This document shows, in pieces, positions 1-5,362 of a stretch of DNA of 6,054 nt. The notes below the pieces were generated by a model. The model was given only the letters and a program-made list of their open reading frames with translations, had not been told where the DNA came from and did not search any database. Position 1 is the first letter of the stretch. Every line of letters starts with the position of its first letter. The DNA comes from Spirochaetales bacterium. GTDB lineage: Bacteria > Spirochaetota > Spirochaetia > Sphaerochaetales > Sphaerochaetaceae. The stretch is taken from positions 1 to 6,054 of the forward strand of contig JAGABK010000039.1 of NCBI GenBank assembly GCA_017614625.1. The letters are read 5' to 3'. The position numbers and the translations under genes were made by a program.

Positions 1-1278
1 CCGGCACCGCTTCTCAACCCCGGAACGCTCAAGCCCATGACGGCTGAGGAGCTGGAGGGAGTCTTCTGCAAGGAACTTGTGCAGCAGGAGCTGGACAACG
101 ACACCCGCTTCGTCGAGATCCCCAAGGAAATCCAGGACTTCTACAAGATGTACCGCCCGTCGCCGGTCGTCAGGGCCTACTGCCTTGAGGAAGCGCTGGG
201 AACCCCGGCACACATCTACTACAAGTTCGAGGGAAACAACACCTCGGGAAGCCACAAGCTCAATTCGGCCATCGCCCAGGCATACTACGCCAAGAAGCAG
301 GGCCTGAAGGGAGTCACCACCGAGACCGGTGCAGGACAGTGGGGAACGGCCCTCTCGATGAGCTGCGCGTATCTGGGACTTGACTGCAAGGTCTACATGG
401 TAAAGGTCAGCTACGAGCAGAAGCCCGGACGGCGCGAGGTCATGAGGACCTACGGAGCCGATGTGACGCCGTCGCCGTCGAACACCACCGAGGTCGGAAA
501 GAGGATCCTCGAGGCCTTTCCGGGAACCAACGGATCGCTGGGATGCGCCATAAGCGAGGCGGTCGAATACGCAGTGACCCATGAGGGATACAGATACGTG
601 CTGGGCTCGGTCCTGAACCAGGTCCTCCTGCACCAGTCGGTAATAGGTCTTGAGGCCAAGGCGGCCCTGGACAAGTACGGGGTCAAGCCGGACATCATCA
701 TCGGATGCGCAGGCGGCGGATCGAACCTCGGCGGACTGATCGCCCCGTTCATGGGCGAGAAGCTGCGCGGAGAGGCCGACTACCGTATCATCGCAGTCGA
801 GCCGGCATCCTGCCCGTCGTTCACCCGCGGCAAGTACGCCTACGACTTCTGCGACACCGGCTATGTCTGCCCGCTGGCCAAGATGTACACCCTGGGAAGC
901 CAGTTCATGCCGTCGCCCAACCACGCAGGCGGCCTGAGGTTCCACGGAATGTCGTCGATCCTCTCGCAGCTGTACGATGACGGATACATGGAGGCCGTCT
1001 CGGTCGAGCAGTCCAAGGTCTTCGAGGCAGCCGAGTTCTTCGCAAGGACAGAAGGTCTCCTGCCGGCGCCGGAAAGCAGCCACGCCATCAGGGTCGCCAT
1101 CGACGAGGCCCTCAAGTGCAAGGAGACGGGAGAGACCAAGGACATCCTGTTCGGTCTCACCGGAACAGGCTACTTCGACCTTTCGGCTTACAAGAGCTTC
1201 AACGACGGAACCATGACGGACAGCATCCCCACCGACGAGGACATCGCCGCATCGCTGGCAAAGCTGCCGAAGGTCTGA
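1..1278 (+). CDS. trpB: TrpB2-type tryptophan synthase beta chain, 5'-truncated by window edge
   Basis: PLP-dependent enzyme that makes L-tryptophan from indole and L-serine in the cytoplasm. The frame is open from base 1 and reads P-A-P-L-L-N-P-G-T-L-K-P before the ATG at 37. That leader matches the family's N-terminal region, so the ATG at 37 is internal and roughly 30 residues are probably missing. 425 codons are present. Visible motifs are the Schiff-base lysine in G-S-H-K-L-N-S (Lys codon 256-258), the catalytic Glu in E-T-G-A-G-Q-W-G (Glu codon 322-324), and the phosphate-binding G-G-G-S-N loop (712-726). Trp in GAGQWG, where classical TrpB1 has His, the extended N-terminus, and R-R-E-V-M-R-T-Y-G-A-D point to the TrpB2 subfamily (TIGR01415 type). 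No trpA is seen. TrpB2 proteins often lack the TrpA-contacting surface and are thought to salvage indole. The gene ends 4 bp from the stop of the converging binding-protein gene. Confidence 0.95.
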   Translation, partial: PAPLLNPGTLKPMTAEELEGVFCKELVQQELDNDTRFVEIPKEIQDFYKMYRPSPVVRAYCLEEALGTPAHIYYKFEGNNTSGSHKLNSAIAQAYYAKKQGLKGVTTETGAGQWGTALSMSCAYLGLDCKVYMVKVSYEQKPGRREVMRTYGADVTPSPSNTTEVGKRILEAFPGTNGSLGCAISEAVEYAVTHEGYRYVLGSVLNQVLLHQSVIGLEAKAALDKYGVKPDIIIGCAGGGSNLGGLIAPFMGEKLRGEADYRIIAVEPASCPSFTRGKYAYDFCDTGYVCPLAKMYTLGSQFMPSPNHAGGLRFHGMSSILSQLYDDGYMEAVSVEQSKVFEAAEFFARTEGLLPAPESSHAIRVAIDEALKCKETGETKDILFGLTGTGYFDLSAYKSFNDGTMTDSIPTDEDIAASLAKLPKV

Positions 1279-1282
1279 TCAA

Positions 1283-2560
1283 TCAGTTGTTCTGAGCTTT
1301 ATAGGCTGCAATCGCATCATTGACGGTTGCAGCCATTTCTTTTACAGCCGTGTCGATGTCCTTGCCGTTCAGCACATCCACGATGTTGGCCTGGAAGGAG
1401 TAGTAGATCGAGTAGGCAGACGGCACCCAGACGTTGGCAAGGCCCGGATTGGAATCCAGCAGGGCGTCCGAAGCGACTTTGTACAGCGGGTTCTTCTCGA
1501 GGAAGGCCTTGTAGGACTCGGTCTCATAAGCCTTCTTGCTCACCGGAACATAGCCCGTGCCCTCGGACCAGACGGCCTGGACCTCGGGAGAGACGAGATA
1601 CTCGAGGACCGTCTTCACGGCCTCGCTGTCTTTGAAGGCGAAAAGAGCTCCGCCTGAGATGACCGTGCCGCCCGTGGCCTTCCCGTTGACCACGGGAACG
1701 CGGGCCACGCCCACCTCGAACCGGCCGTCAACCGCCGAGATGACGGAGGCGAGGTTGCTCGAGGATGCCAGCATGGCCGCCGCTCTGCCGCTTGTGAACT
1801 CCGCCGTGACGCCTGATGAGATTGCCGAGCAGACTCCCGTGTCGAAGAGCTTCTTCCACTTCTCGAGGAAGGCCTTGTAGGTGCCCTCGGTGTCGAAGAG
1901 GGTCTTCGTGGCTCCGCCGTCATGGCCGTTTCTGTTGTCAACCATGTAGCTCAGGCCGTTCTGCGCGCCGATGAAGGTGCTCAGCTCGAACGTCGCGGGA
2001 ACGCCTGCGAAGGCCACGCGGCAGTCGGAGGCAGTCTTCGGGGCTATGGCTGCCATCTCGTCCAGCGAGGCAGGGGCGCTGACTCCCGCCGCGTCGTAGA
2101 TGGTCTTGTTGTAGTAGTAGAGCAGGGCCGAGGCGTTGAAGGGCAGCGCCAGGAGCCCGTTCTCGGAGGTGTAGGAGGAGATTCCGCAGTCCAGGATGTC
2201 GGAGGTGTCGATTCCGAGCCTGTCGATTGTCACCAGGGCGCTGCTGTGGTTCATGTCGGTGGCCGCCGTTGCGTCCATCATGGCTATGTCCGCCAGCGTT
2301 CCGGTGCCCATGGCGGCGTTGACCTTCGTCAGCACGTCGTTGGCCTTGCCTTGGTAGATGGCGTCGATGCAGATGCCTTTCTCCTTGCCGACCGTCTCGT
2401 TGAAGGTGCGCGCGATGTCCTCGAACACATCCTTGGCGGCTCCCTGCGCCGAGTGCCATACGGTCACGGTCTCGGTTCCCTTGGATTCGGCCGATGACGC
2501 GGCGAACGCCGATGCGATGCAAAACAGTACCAGAAGTGCTGCGATGATTGCTTTCTTCAT
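1283..2560 (-). CDS. ABC transporter periplasmic substrate-binding protein (extracellular solute-binding family 1, UgpB-like)
   Basis: 425-residue binding protein that would capture a sugar or glycerol-phosphate type solute outside the inner membrane and deliver it to the two permeases encoded just upstream. Residues 1-20 form a signal peptide: K2-K3, a hydrophobic core, then A-F-A before Ala21. Cys14 lies inside the core after Phe, which is a poor lipobox, so SPase I release is more likely than lipidation. Family 1 hallmarks are V-W-H-S (34-37), L-P-F-N-A-S-A-L-L-Y-Y-Y-N-K (139-152), G-G-T-V-I-S-G-G-A (297-305) and the stretch at 320-340 containing S-P-E-V-Q-A-V-W and T-G-Y-V-P-V. The last of these closely resembles UgpB, whose length (about 438) is also similar. 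The ligand cannot be read from the sequence. The gene is last in the operon, 13 bp after the second permease. Its G-rich Shine-Dalgarno (2569-2575) abuts that gene's stop, which suggests translational coupling. Confidence 0.93.
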   Translation of the reverse strand: MKKAIIAALLVLFCIASAFAASSAESKGTETVTVWHSAQGAAKDVFEDIARTFNETVGKEKGICIDAIYQGKANDVLTKVNAAMGTGTLADIAMMDATAATDMNHSSALVTIDRLGIDTSDILDCGISSYTSENGLLALPFNASALLYYYNKTIYDAAGVSAPASLDEMAAIAPKTASDCRVAFAGVPATFELSTFIGAQNGLSYMVDNRNGHDGGATKTLFDTEGTYKAFLEKWKKLFDTGVCSAISSGVTAEFTSGRAAAMLASSSNLASVISAVDGRFEVGVARVPVVNGKATGGTVISGGALFAFKDSEAVKTVLEYLVSPEVQAVWSEGTGYVPVSKKAYETESYKAFLEKNPLYKVASDALLDSNPGLANVWVPSAYSIYYSFQANIVDVLNGKDIDTAVKEMAATVNDAIAAYKAQNN

Positions 2561-2568
2561 ATCAGATA

Positions 2569-2575
2569 CCCCCTC
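2569..2575 (-). promoter_or_regulatory. Ribosome binding site of the binding-protein gene
   Basis: GAGGGGG on the minus strand, 8 nt before the ATG at 2560. It shares bases with the TGA stop of the upstream permease (2574-2576), so ribosomes finishing the permease can re-initiate here. Confidence 0.7.
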
Positions 2576-3395
2576 ATTTCCTTATGAGCGCGTTTTCTAT
2601 CTTCTTCTTCGCGAATGCGAGCAGGATCAAAAACGGCAGCGTGATGACCACGATGGCCGCCATCTGGGCTCCGGTCTCTCCTGACTCGGCGAAGCCCAGC
2701 ATCGTCAGTCCTGTCTGTATGGTCCTCGTCCTGGGACGGTTGGTGACCAGAAGAGGCCACAGGTAGCCGTTGAAGACCGTGATCAGCGTCTGCACCAGCA
2801 CCGTCAGGATCGCCGGCGTGCTCAGCGGGATCAGGACCGACCTGATGTAGCGGATGTCGGTTGCCCCGTCCATGCGAGCCGCGTCGTACGGATCCCTTCC
2901 CACTGCTATGAACGAGCCCATGAGAAGCAGCATCTGGGCCGCCGAGAAAAGGCTCGTGGCGATGATTCCCGCCCAGCTGTCAAGAAGGCCCAGCGTGGCC
3001 ACGGTCCTGTAGTTCTGGTACAGGATGGCCTCCTGCGGCACGAACAGCGTCATGACAAGAAGCGAGAGCACGAGGCCCCGGCCTCTGAAGTTCAGGTGCG
3101 TCAGAGCGAAGGCGGCAAGGATTATCACCGTGGTCCTGATGGCGGCGGCGAGAAGGGCCGTGCCGATGGAGTTGACCAGCTGGATGCCGAAGTCCCTGAG
3201 CGCGAAGACCCTGGTGTAGTTGCTCCATCTGGGACTTGAAGGCAGCAGGGCCAGGTTCCCGAAATCCCTCGCGCTGAACAGCGAGGACGAGAACATGTAG
3301 AGGATCGGGAAGGCGATGACCAGGGCCAGGATCGCCAGCACGACCTTCCTGAGGATGAACTTGAAAGTGTCGAAAGGCCTTCTCACCGGTCCCAT
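2574..3395 (-). CDS. Carbohydrate ABC transporter permease (MalG/UgpE type)
   Basis: 273-residue inner-membrane permease, the second transmembrane subunit of a sugar/glycerol-phosphate type importer. The frame stays open upstream to 3671, but the ATG at 3395 is chosen for three reasons: AGGAGG lies 8 nt before it, the length fits the family (about 270-280), and the residues upstream are low-complexity out-of-frame read-through of the first permease. An N-terminal membrane segment lies at about 17-36, followed by several more. The cytoplasmic EAA loop that docks the ATPase is D-A-A-R-M-D-G at 171-177, continuing to I-P at 189-190. N-G-Y-L-W-P-L-L (209-216) matches the conserved Y-L-W-P-L stretch of UgpE. 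It overlaps the end of the first permease gene by 13 bp, indicating co-transcription. No nucleotide-binding subunit is encoded nearby. Confidence 0.93.
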   Translation of the reverse strand: MGPVRRPFDTFKFILRKVVLAILALVIAFPILYMFSSSLFSARDFGNLALLPSSPRWSNYTRVFALRDFGIQLVNSIGTALLAAAIRTTVIILAAFALTHLNFRGRGLVLSLLVMTLFVPQEAILYQNYRTVATLGLLDSWAGIIATSLFSAAQMLLLMGSFIAVGRDPYDAARMDGATDIRYIRSVLIPLSTPAILTVLVQTLITVFNGYLWPLLVTNRPRTRTIQTGLTMLGFAESGETGAQMAAIVVITLPFLILLAFAKKKIENALIRK

Positions 3396-4255
3396 GGTCT
3401 CTTCCTCCTGGTGTTGGTGTAGATGACCATGGCGATCGCCGCCAGGGTTAGGACCAGGGCCGAAAGGGCGTTCTGCACGGCCCTGTTTCCGCTCTTGAAG
3501 GCCTCTATGTAGTAGTAGAACATGACAGTCTCTGTGCTTCTGAACGGTCCGCCCTCGGTCAGGATTATGATCGGCGCCGAAATCAGAAGCGCGTCCTTGA
3601 GGGCCAGGAACACGGTGACCATCACCGTCTCCTTGATCATGGGAAGCTCGATGTGGAAGAACAGCCTCCATCCGCCGGCTCCGTCCATGCGCGCGGCCTC
3701 CACCACGTTCCTGTCGATGCTCCTGAAGGCGCTCATCAGGAGGATGTAGTCAAGTCCGAAGTCCAGAAAGATTCCCAGGATCACCAGCGTGGCCATGGCT
3801 CCGGCCGGGGTCGTGATCCATCCGCCGGAAAGGCCTGTGAGCCTGTTTATGACAGAGGCGCTTCCCCGGAAGAGCTCCCTCATCAGGAGGCTGTAGGCCG
3901 AAAGCGAGACGGCCACGGGGGCGAAGAACACGTACTCGGGAATCGAGGAGAAGCGGTTCTTGCGCCGTGTCATGGACGCGGCAAGAAGCGTCAGGAAGGT
4001 GTTGGCCGGAACGAAGAGGAGCACGAAGGTCAGCGTGACCCTGAGGCTGTTGAGAAAAGCCTTGTCGGAGAAAAGCAGCCTGAAGTTGGAAAGTCCCGCG
4101 AAGCCGGTGACATCCCCGTTGCGGTTTACGGTGAGGAACGACTGGACGAAGCCCGTCAGCGCCGGATACCACCAGAAAAGGGCGGCCAGGAGCAGGGCCG
4201 GCAGGAGAAAAAGCCAGGCCTTCAATTCGTTTTTCCGTCGGATTTTCGTTCTCAC
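3383..4255 (-). CDS. Sugar ABC transporter permease (MalF/UgpA type)
   Basis: 290-residue inner-membrane permease, the first gene of the importer operon. A basic N-terminus (R-T-K-I-R-R-K) precedes the first membrane segment (about 13-35), and further hydrophobic helices follow. The EAA loop is E-A-A-R-M-D-G at 186-192, ending in L-P at 204-205. T-E-G-G-P (233-237) is a common motif in UgpA-like permeases. The length fits UgpA (about 295) rather than the longer enteric MalF. The start is a GTG; an in-frame TGA at 4277-4279 blocks extension. There is no clear Shine-Dalgarno before this GTG, and a TTG at codon 11 is a less attractive alternative, so the exact start is less certain than the gene. 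The coding sequence overlaps the next permease by 13 bp. Confidence 0.92.
   Translation of the reverse strand: MRTKIRRKNELKAWLFLLPALLLAALFWWYPALTGFVQSFLTVNRNGDVTGFAGLSNFRLLFSDKAFLNSLRVTLTFVLLFVPANTFLTLLAASMTRRKNRFSSIPEYVFFAPVAVSLSAYSLLMRELFRGSASVINRLTGLSGGWITTPAGAMATLVILGIFLDFGLDYILLMSAFRSIDRNVVEAARMDGAGGWRLFFHIELPMIKETVMVTVFLALKDALLISAPIIILTEGGPFRSTETVMFYYYIEAFKSGNRAVQNALSALVLTLAAIAMVIYTNTRRKRPWDR
3404..3409 (-). promoter_or_regulatory. Ribosome binding site fixing the second permease start
   Basis: AGGAGG on the minus strand, 8 nt upstream of the ATG at 3395 and inside the 3' end of the first permease gene. It supports this start over any start further upstream in the same open frame. Confidence 0.75.
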
Positions 4256-4260
4256 GTGAG
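4251..4260. repeat. Perfect 10-bp palindrome over the importer start codon
   Basis: CTCACGTGAG equals its own reverse complement and contains the GTG start of the first permease. It may be chance or a small protein-binding site. With no loop it cannot form an ordinary hairpin. Confidence 0.4.
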
Positions 4261-4267
4261 AAAATCT

Positions 4268-4281
4268 ACTGATATTTCAGT
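4268..4281. repeat. Short inverted repeat in the importer leader
   Basis: ACTGA-TATT-TCAGT: 5-bp arms and a 4-base loop, 12 bp upstream of the GTG start. It would form a weak hairpin in the importer mRNA leader. On the plus strand it is followed by five T, but no plus-strand transcript is known to need ending here. Confidence 0.35.
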
Positions 4282-4297
4282 TTTTGTTCAAGTGGTT

Positions 4298-4324
4298 TTT
4301 ATAACATAAGTCTTTGTTTTGCAA
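4298..4324 (-). promoter_or_regulatory. Probable promoter of the ABC importer operon
   Basis: On the minus strand, TATAAA (4298-4303) is preceded by TGT (4304-4306), giving an extended -10 with five of six matches to TATAAT. A possible -35, TTGCAA (4319-4324), lies 15 bp upstream. That spacing is short, but an extended -10 can tolerate a weak -35. Transcription would begin near 4291, giving a leader of about 35 nt before the GTG at 4255. The region is markedly AT-rich compared with the genes. Confidence 0.5.
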
Positions 4325-4333
4325 TAAAATATG

Positions 4334-4371
4334 TTACACCGTGAAACTTAACGTTAGTTTTACAGGTGTAA
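4334..4371. promoter_or_regulatory. Long interrupted dyad, candidate operator in the divergent intergenic region
   Basis: Outer arms TTACACC (4334-4340) and GGTGTAA (4365-4371) share their centre with the perfect 8-bp palindrome TAACGTTA (4349-4356), and AAA/TTT pairs (4344-4346 with 4359-4361) lie between them. In all, 14 of 19 positions are symmetric about 4352/4353. It lies about 10 bp upstream of the putative importer -35 and about 55 bp upstream of the Nudix promoter -10. The placement suits a dimeric or tetrameric regulator, more likely of the importer. No regulator gene of an obvious sugar-responsive family is in the window. Confidence 0.55.
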
Positions 4372-4419
4372 GGTTTTATGCCTATCTTCTTTCGCATCCG
4401 TCAGATGTGCAAGAGCGTC

Positions 4420-4440
4420 CTTTGGTGGTATAATCCAAAG
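4420..4440. repeat. Inverted repeat framing the Nudix promoter -10
   Basis: CTTTGG (4420-4425) and CCAAAG (4435-4440) are exact reverse complements on either side of the 9-bp extended -10 element. A protein bound here would cover the -10 box, so it is a candidate repressor operator. A chance arrangement is not excluded. Confidence 0.4.
4426..4434 (+). promoter_or_regulatory. Extended -10 promoter of the Nudix gene
   Basis: TGGTATAAT is a perfect TGn-TATAAT extended -10. At 17-bp spacing the -35 position (4406-4411, TGTGCA) is weak, as is common for extended -10 promoters. Transcription would start near 4441, just before the Shine-Dalgarno at 4446. This rules out the in-frame ATG at 4378 as the translation start for this transcript. 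Confidence 0.7.
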
Positions 4441-4445
4441 CCGTC

Positions 4446-4450
4446 GGAGG
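4446..4450 (+). promoter_or_regulatory. Ribosome binding site fixing the Nudix start
   Basis: GGAGG lies 5 nt before the ATG at 4456. The predicted transcript begins only a few bases upstream, so the leader is very short. Confidence 0.75.
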
Positions 4451-4455
4451 CGGAA

Positions 4456-4965
4456 ATGGCATACATCAATGAAAACGAGAGATACTGCACCAAGTGCGGC
4501 ACGCTTTTCGAGACTAGGGAGCTCGAGGGAGAGGGAACCGTACAGTACTGTCCCAGGTGCAAGGAGGACCATTTCCCCGTATTCAACACCGCCTGCAGCA
4601 TGATCGTCGTCGACCCGAAGGAGAAGAAGATCCTCCTGATAAAGCAGTACGGCAGGGACTGGTATGCCCTGGTTGCCGGCTACGTCAACCGCGGAGAGGA
4701 CGCCGAGAACACCGTGCGCCGCGAGGTCATGGAGGAGACCGGAATGGTCGCCAGGGAGATCTCCTTCAACCGCAGCAAGTACTTCGAGCGCAGCAACACC
4801 CTCATGCTGAACTGGACCGTCTACGTCGAGGACGCCTCGGCCTTGAAGCCCAACTGGGAGATCGACTCCTGCTCATGGTTCACCTTCGAGGAGGCCAGGG
4901 CCAACATCAAGCCCGGCTCACTGGCCGAGTGGTTCCTGGACAGCTGGCTGGATTCGCAGAAATAA
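4456..4965 (+). CDS. Zinc-ribbon Nudix hydrolase, short NudC-like protein
   Basis: 169-residue cytoplasmic protein predicted to hydrolyse a nucleoside diphosphate linked to another moiety, with Mg2+. A four-Cys zinc ribbon (C11-x2-C14 and C32-x2-C35) precedes a Nudix domain. The Nudix box at 75-97 is complete: G75, E81, R89-E90, E93-E94, G96, M97 all fit G-x5-E-x7-R-E-U-x-E-E-x-G-U. The zinc-ribbon plus Nudix order is that of NudC, the NAD(H)/NAD-RNA decapping pyrophosphatase. However, this protein lacks NudC's N-terminal domain (E. coli NudC is about 257 residues). The S-Q-P-W-P-F-P-x-S specificity motif after the Nudix box is also not recognisable; S-K-Y-F-E-R-S at 107-113 stands in its place. 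The substrate is therefore uncertain. The start at 4456 is set by the promoter and Shine-Dalgarno; 26 extra codons upstream in frame look non-coding. The gene appears monocistronic, 97 bp before yerC. Confidence 0.9.
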   Translation: MAYINENERYCTKCGTLFETRELEGEGTVQYCPRCKEDHFPVFNTACSMIVVDPKEKKILLIKQYGRDWYALVAGYVNRGEDAENTVRREVMEETGMVAREISFNRSKYFERSNTLMLNWTVYVEDASALKPNWEIDSCSWFTFEEARANIKPGSLAEWFLDSWLDSQK

Positions 4966-5006
4966 GCAGAGATACAGTGTTTTCAGAAAAATCGTCCGAC
5001 CTCTTT

Positions 5007-5024
5007 ACTTTAGTGCGCTAAAGT
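5007..5024. promoter_or_regulatory. Inverted repeat upstream of yerC, candidate autoregulatory operator
   Basis: ACTTTAG-TGCG-CTAAAGT: 7-bp perfect arms around a 4-bp centre, ending 38 bp before the yerC start. It resembles TrpR-family operators in general form (TTAG/CTAA half-sites) and sits where the promoter should be. A possible promoter is TTTACT (5004-5009), 17 bp, TAATGT (5027-5032), in which the repeat would fill the spacer. TTTTCA (4980-4985) with TTTACT as the -10 is an alternative. No T-tract follows, so it is not a terminator. Confidence 0.5.
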
Positions 5025-5040
5025 GCTAATGTGATAGCAC
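5023..5040. promoter_or_regulatory. Second inverted repeat upstream of yerC
   Basis: GTGCTA-ATGTGA-TAGCAC: 6-bp perfect arms around a 6-bp centre. It begins within the last two bases of the first repeat. The two share the related strings AGTGCGCTAA and AGTGCTAA, so this may be a second binding site for the same protein. Confidence 0.45.
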
Positions 5041-5050
5041 GATAAACCGC

Positions 5051-5057
5051 AAGGAGG
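5051..5057 (+). promoter_or_regulatory. Ribosome binding site of yerC
   Basis: AAGGAGG, a near-ideal Shine-Dalgarno, 5 nt before the ATG at 5063. Confidence 0.8.
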
Positions 5058-5062
5058 ATCAG

Positions 5063-5362
5063 ATGGACAAGACAGACGCCGCGCTGGCCGGACAGTTCTA
5101 TTCCGCCGTGCTCGCGCTGAAGACCCGGGAGGAGTGCAGGTCGTTCTTCGAGGATGTCTGCACCATAAAGGAGTTCCAGGACCTTTCTCAGAGGCTCCAG
5201 GTGGCGTTCCTTCTGGCAGAGGGAAAGAACTACCAGGAGATCTCCAAGGCTACGAGCGTATCCTCGGCCACGATCTCGAGGGTCAACCGCTGCCTTGTCT
5301 ACGGTGACGGCGGATACCGCACGGTCATTTCCCGCCTCAAGGGGGAGGACAAAGATGAGTGA
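5063..5362 (+). CDS. yerC: YerC/YecD-family TrpR-related transcriptional regulator (probable histidine-operon repressor)
   Basis: 99-residue DNA-binding protein of the TrpR superfamily, the usual length for the YerC/YecD family (TIGR02531). Conserved features are the helical N-terminal half with L-K-T-R-E-E-C (19-25), F-F-E-D-V-C-T (28-34) and Q-R-L-Q-V-A (43-48). The helix-turn-helix follows at about 53-78, with recognition helix S-S-A-T-I-S-R-V-N-R-C-L (67-78) and then Y-G-D-G-G-Y (80-85). In Gram-positive bacteria, members of this family have been assigned as HisR, a histidine-responsive repressor of histidine biosynthesis and transport genes. That role fits here because the gene overlaps hisZ by 8 bp and is preceded by two palindromes. 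The ligand and the repressor role in this organism are inference from context. A role in tryptophan control is the alternative, but the nearest trp gene is over 3.7 kb away across the importer operon. Confidence 0.93.
   Translation: MDKTDAALAGQFYSAVLALKTREECRSFFEDVCTIKEFQDLSQRLQVAFLLAEGKNYQEISKATSVSSATISRVNRCLVYGDGGYRTVISRLKGEDKDE
5344..5348 (+). promoter_or_regulatory. Ribosome binding site of hisZ
   Basis: GGAGG within a G-run, 6 nt before the ATG at 5355 and inside the yerC 3' end. It supports this start and coupled translation. Confidence 0.75.

Noticed and set aside
37..39. ATG as the start of the tryptophan synthase gene
   Set aside because: The same frame is open to base 1 and the preceding residues fit the conserved TrpB2 N-terminal region, so the true start is outside the window.
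1922..2522. Long open frames on both strands inside the binding-protein gene
   Set aside because: Compositionally biased translations without recognisable motifs, caused by high GC; the binding-protein frame is clearly the coding one.
3396..3671. 92-codon N-terminal extension of the second permease
   Set aside because: It overlaps the well-supported first permease in another frame and reads as charged low-complexity sequence rich in H, R, G and Q; AGGAGG supports the start at 3395.
4268..4285. Plus-strand Rho-independent terminator
   Set aside because: The stem is only 5 bp and there is no upstream plus-strand gene for it to end.
3653..4309. 218-codon plus-strand open frame opposite the first permease
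   Set aside because: Charged, motif-free translation antisense to a conserved membrane protein; a GC-driven shadow.
4378..4455. Upstream ATG giving the Nudix protein 26 extra residues
   Set aside because: It lies upstream of the perfect extended -10, has no Shine-Dalgarno, and the extra residues precede the natural domain start; the ATG at 4456 has GGAGG 5 nt before it.
5007..5024. Intrinsic terminator of the Nudix gene
   Set aside because: The stem is AT-rich at its base and no run of T follows; an operator fits better.
4966..5062. T-box, histidine leader peptide or transcription attenuator before yerC
   Set aside because: The gap is only 97 bp, too short for a T-box; there is no run of His codons and no T-tract after the palindromes.
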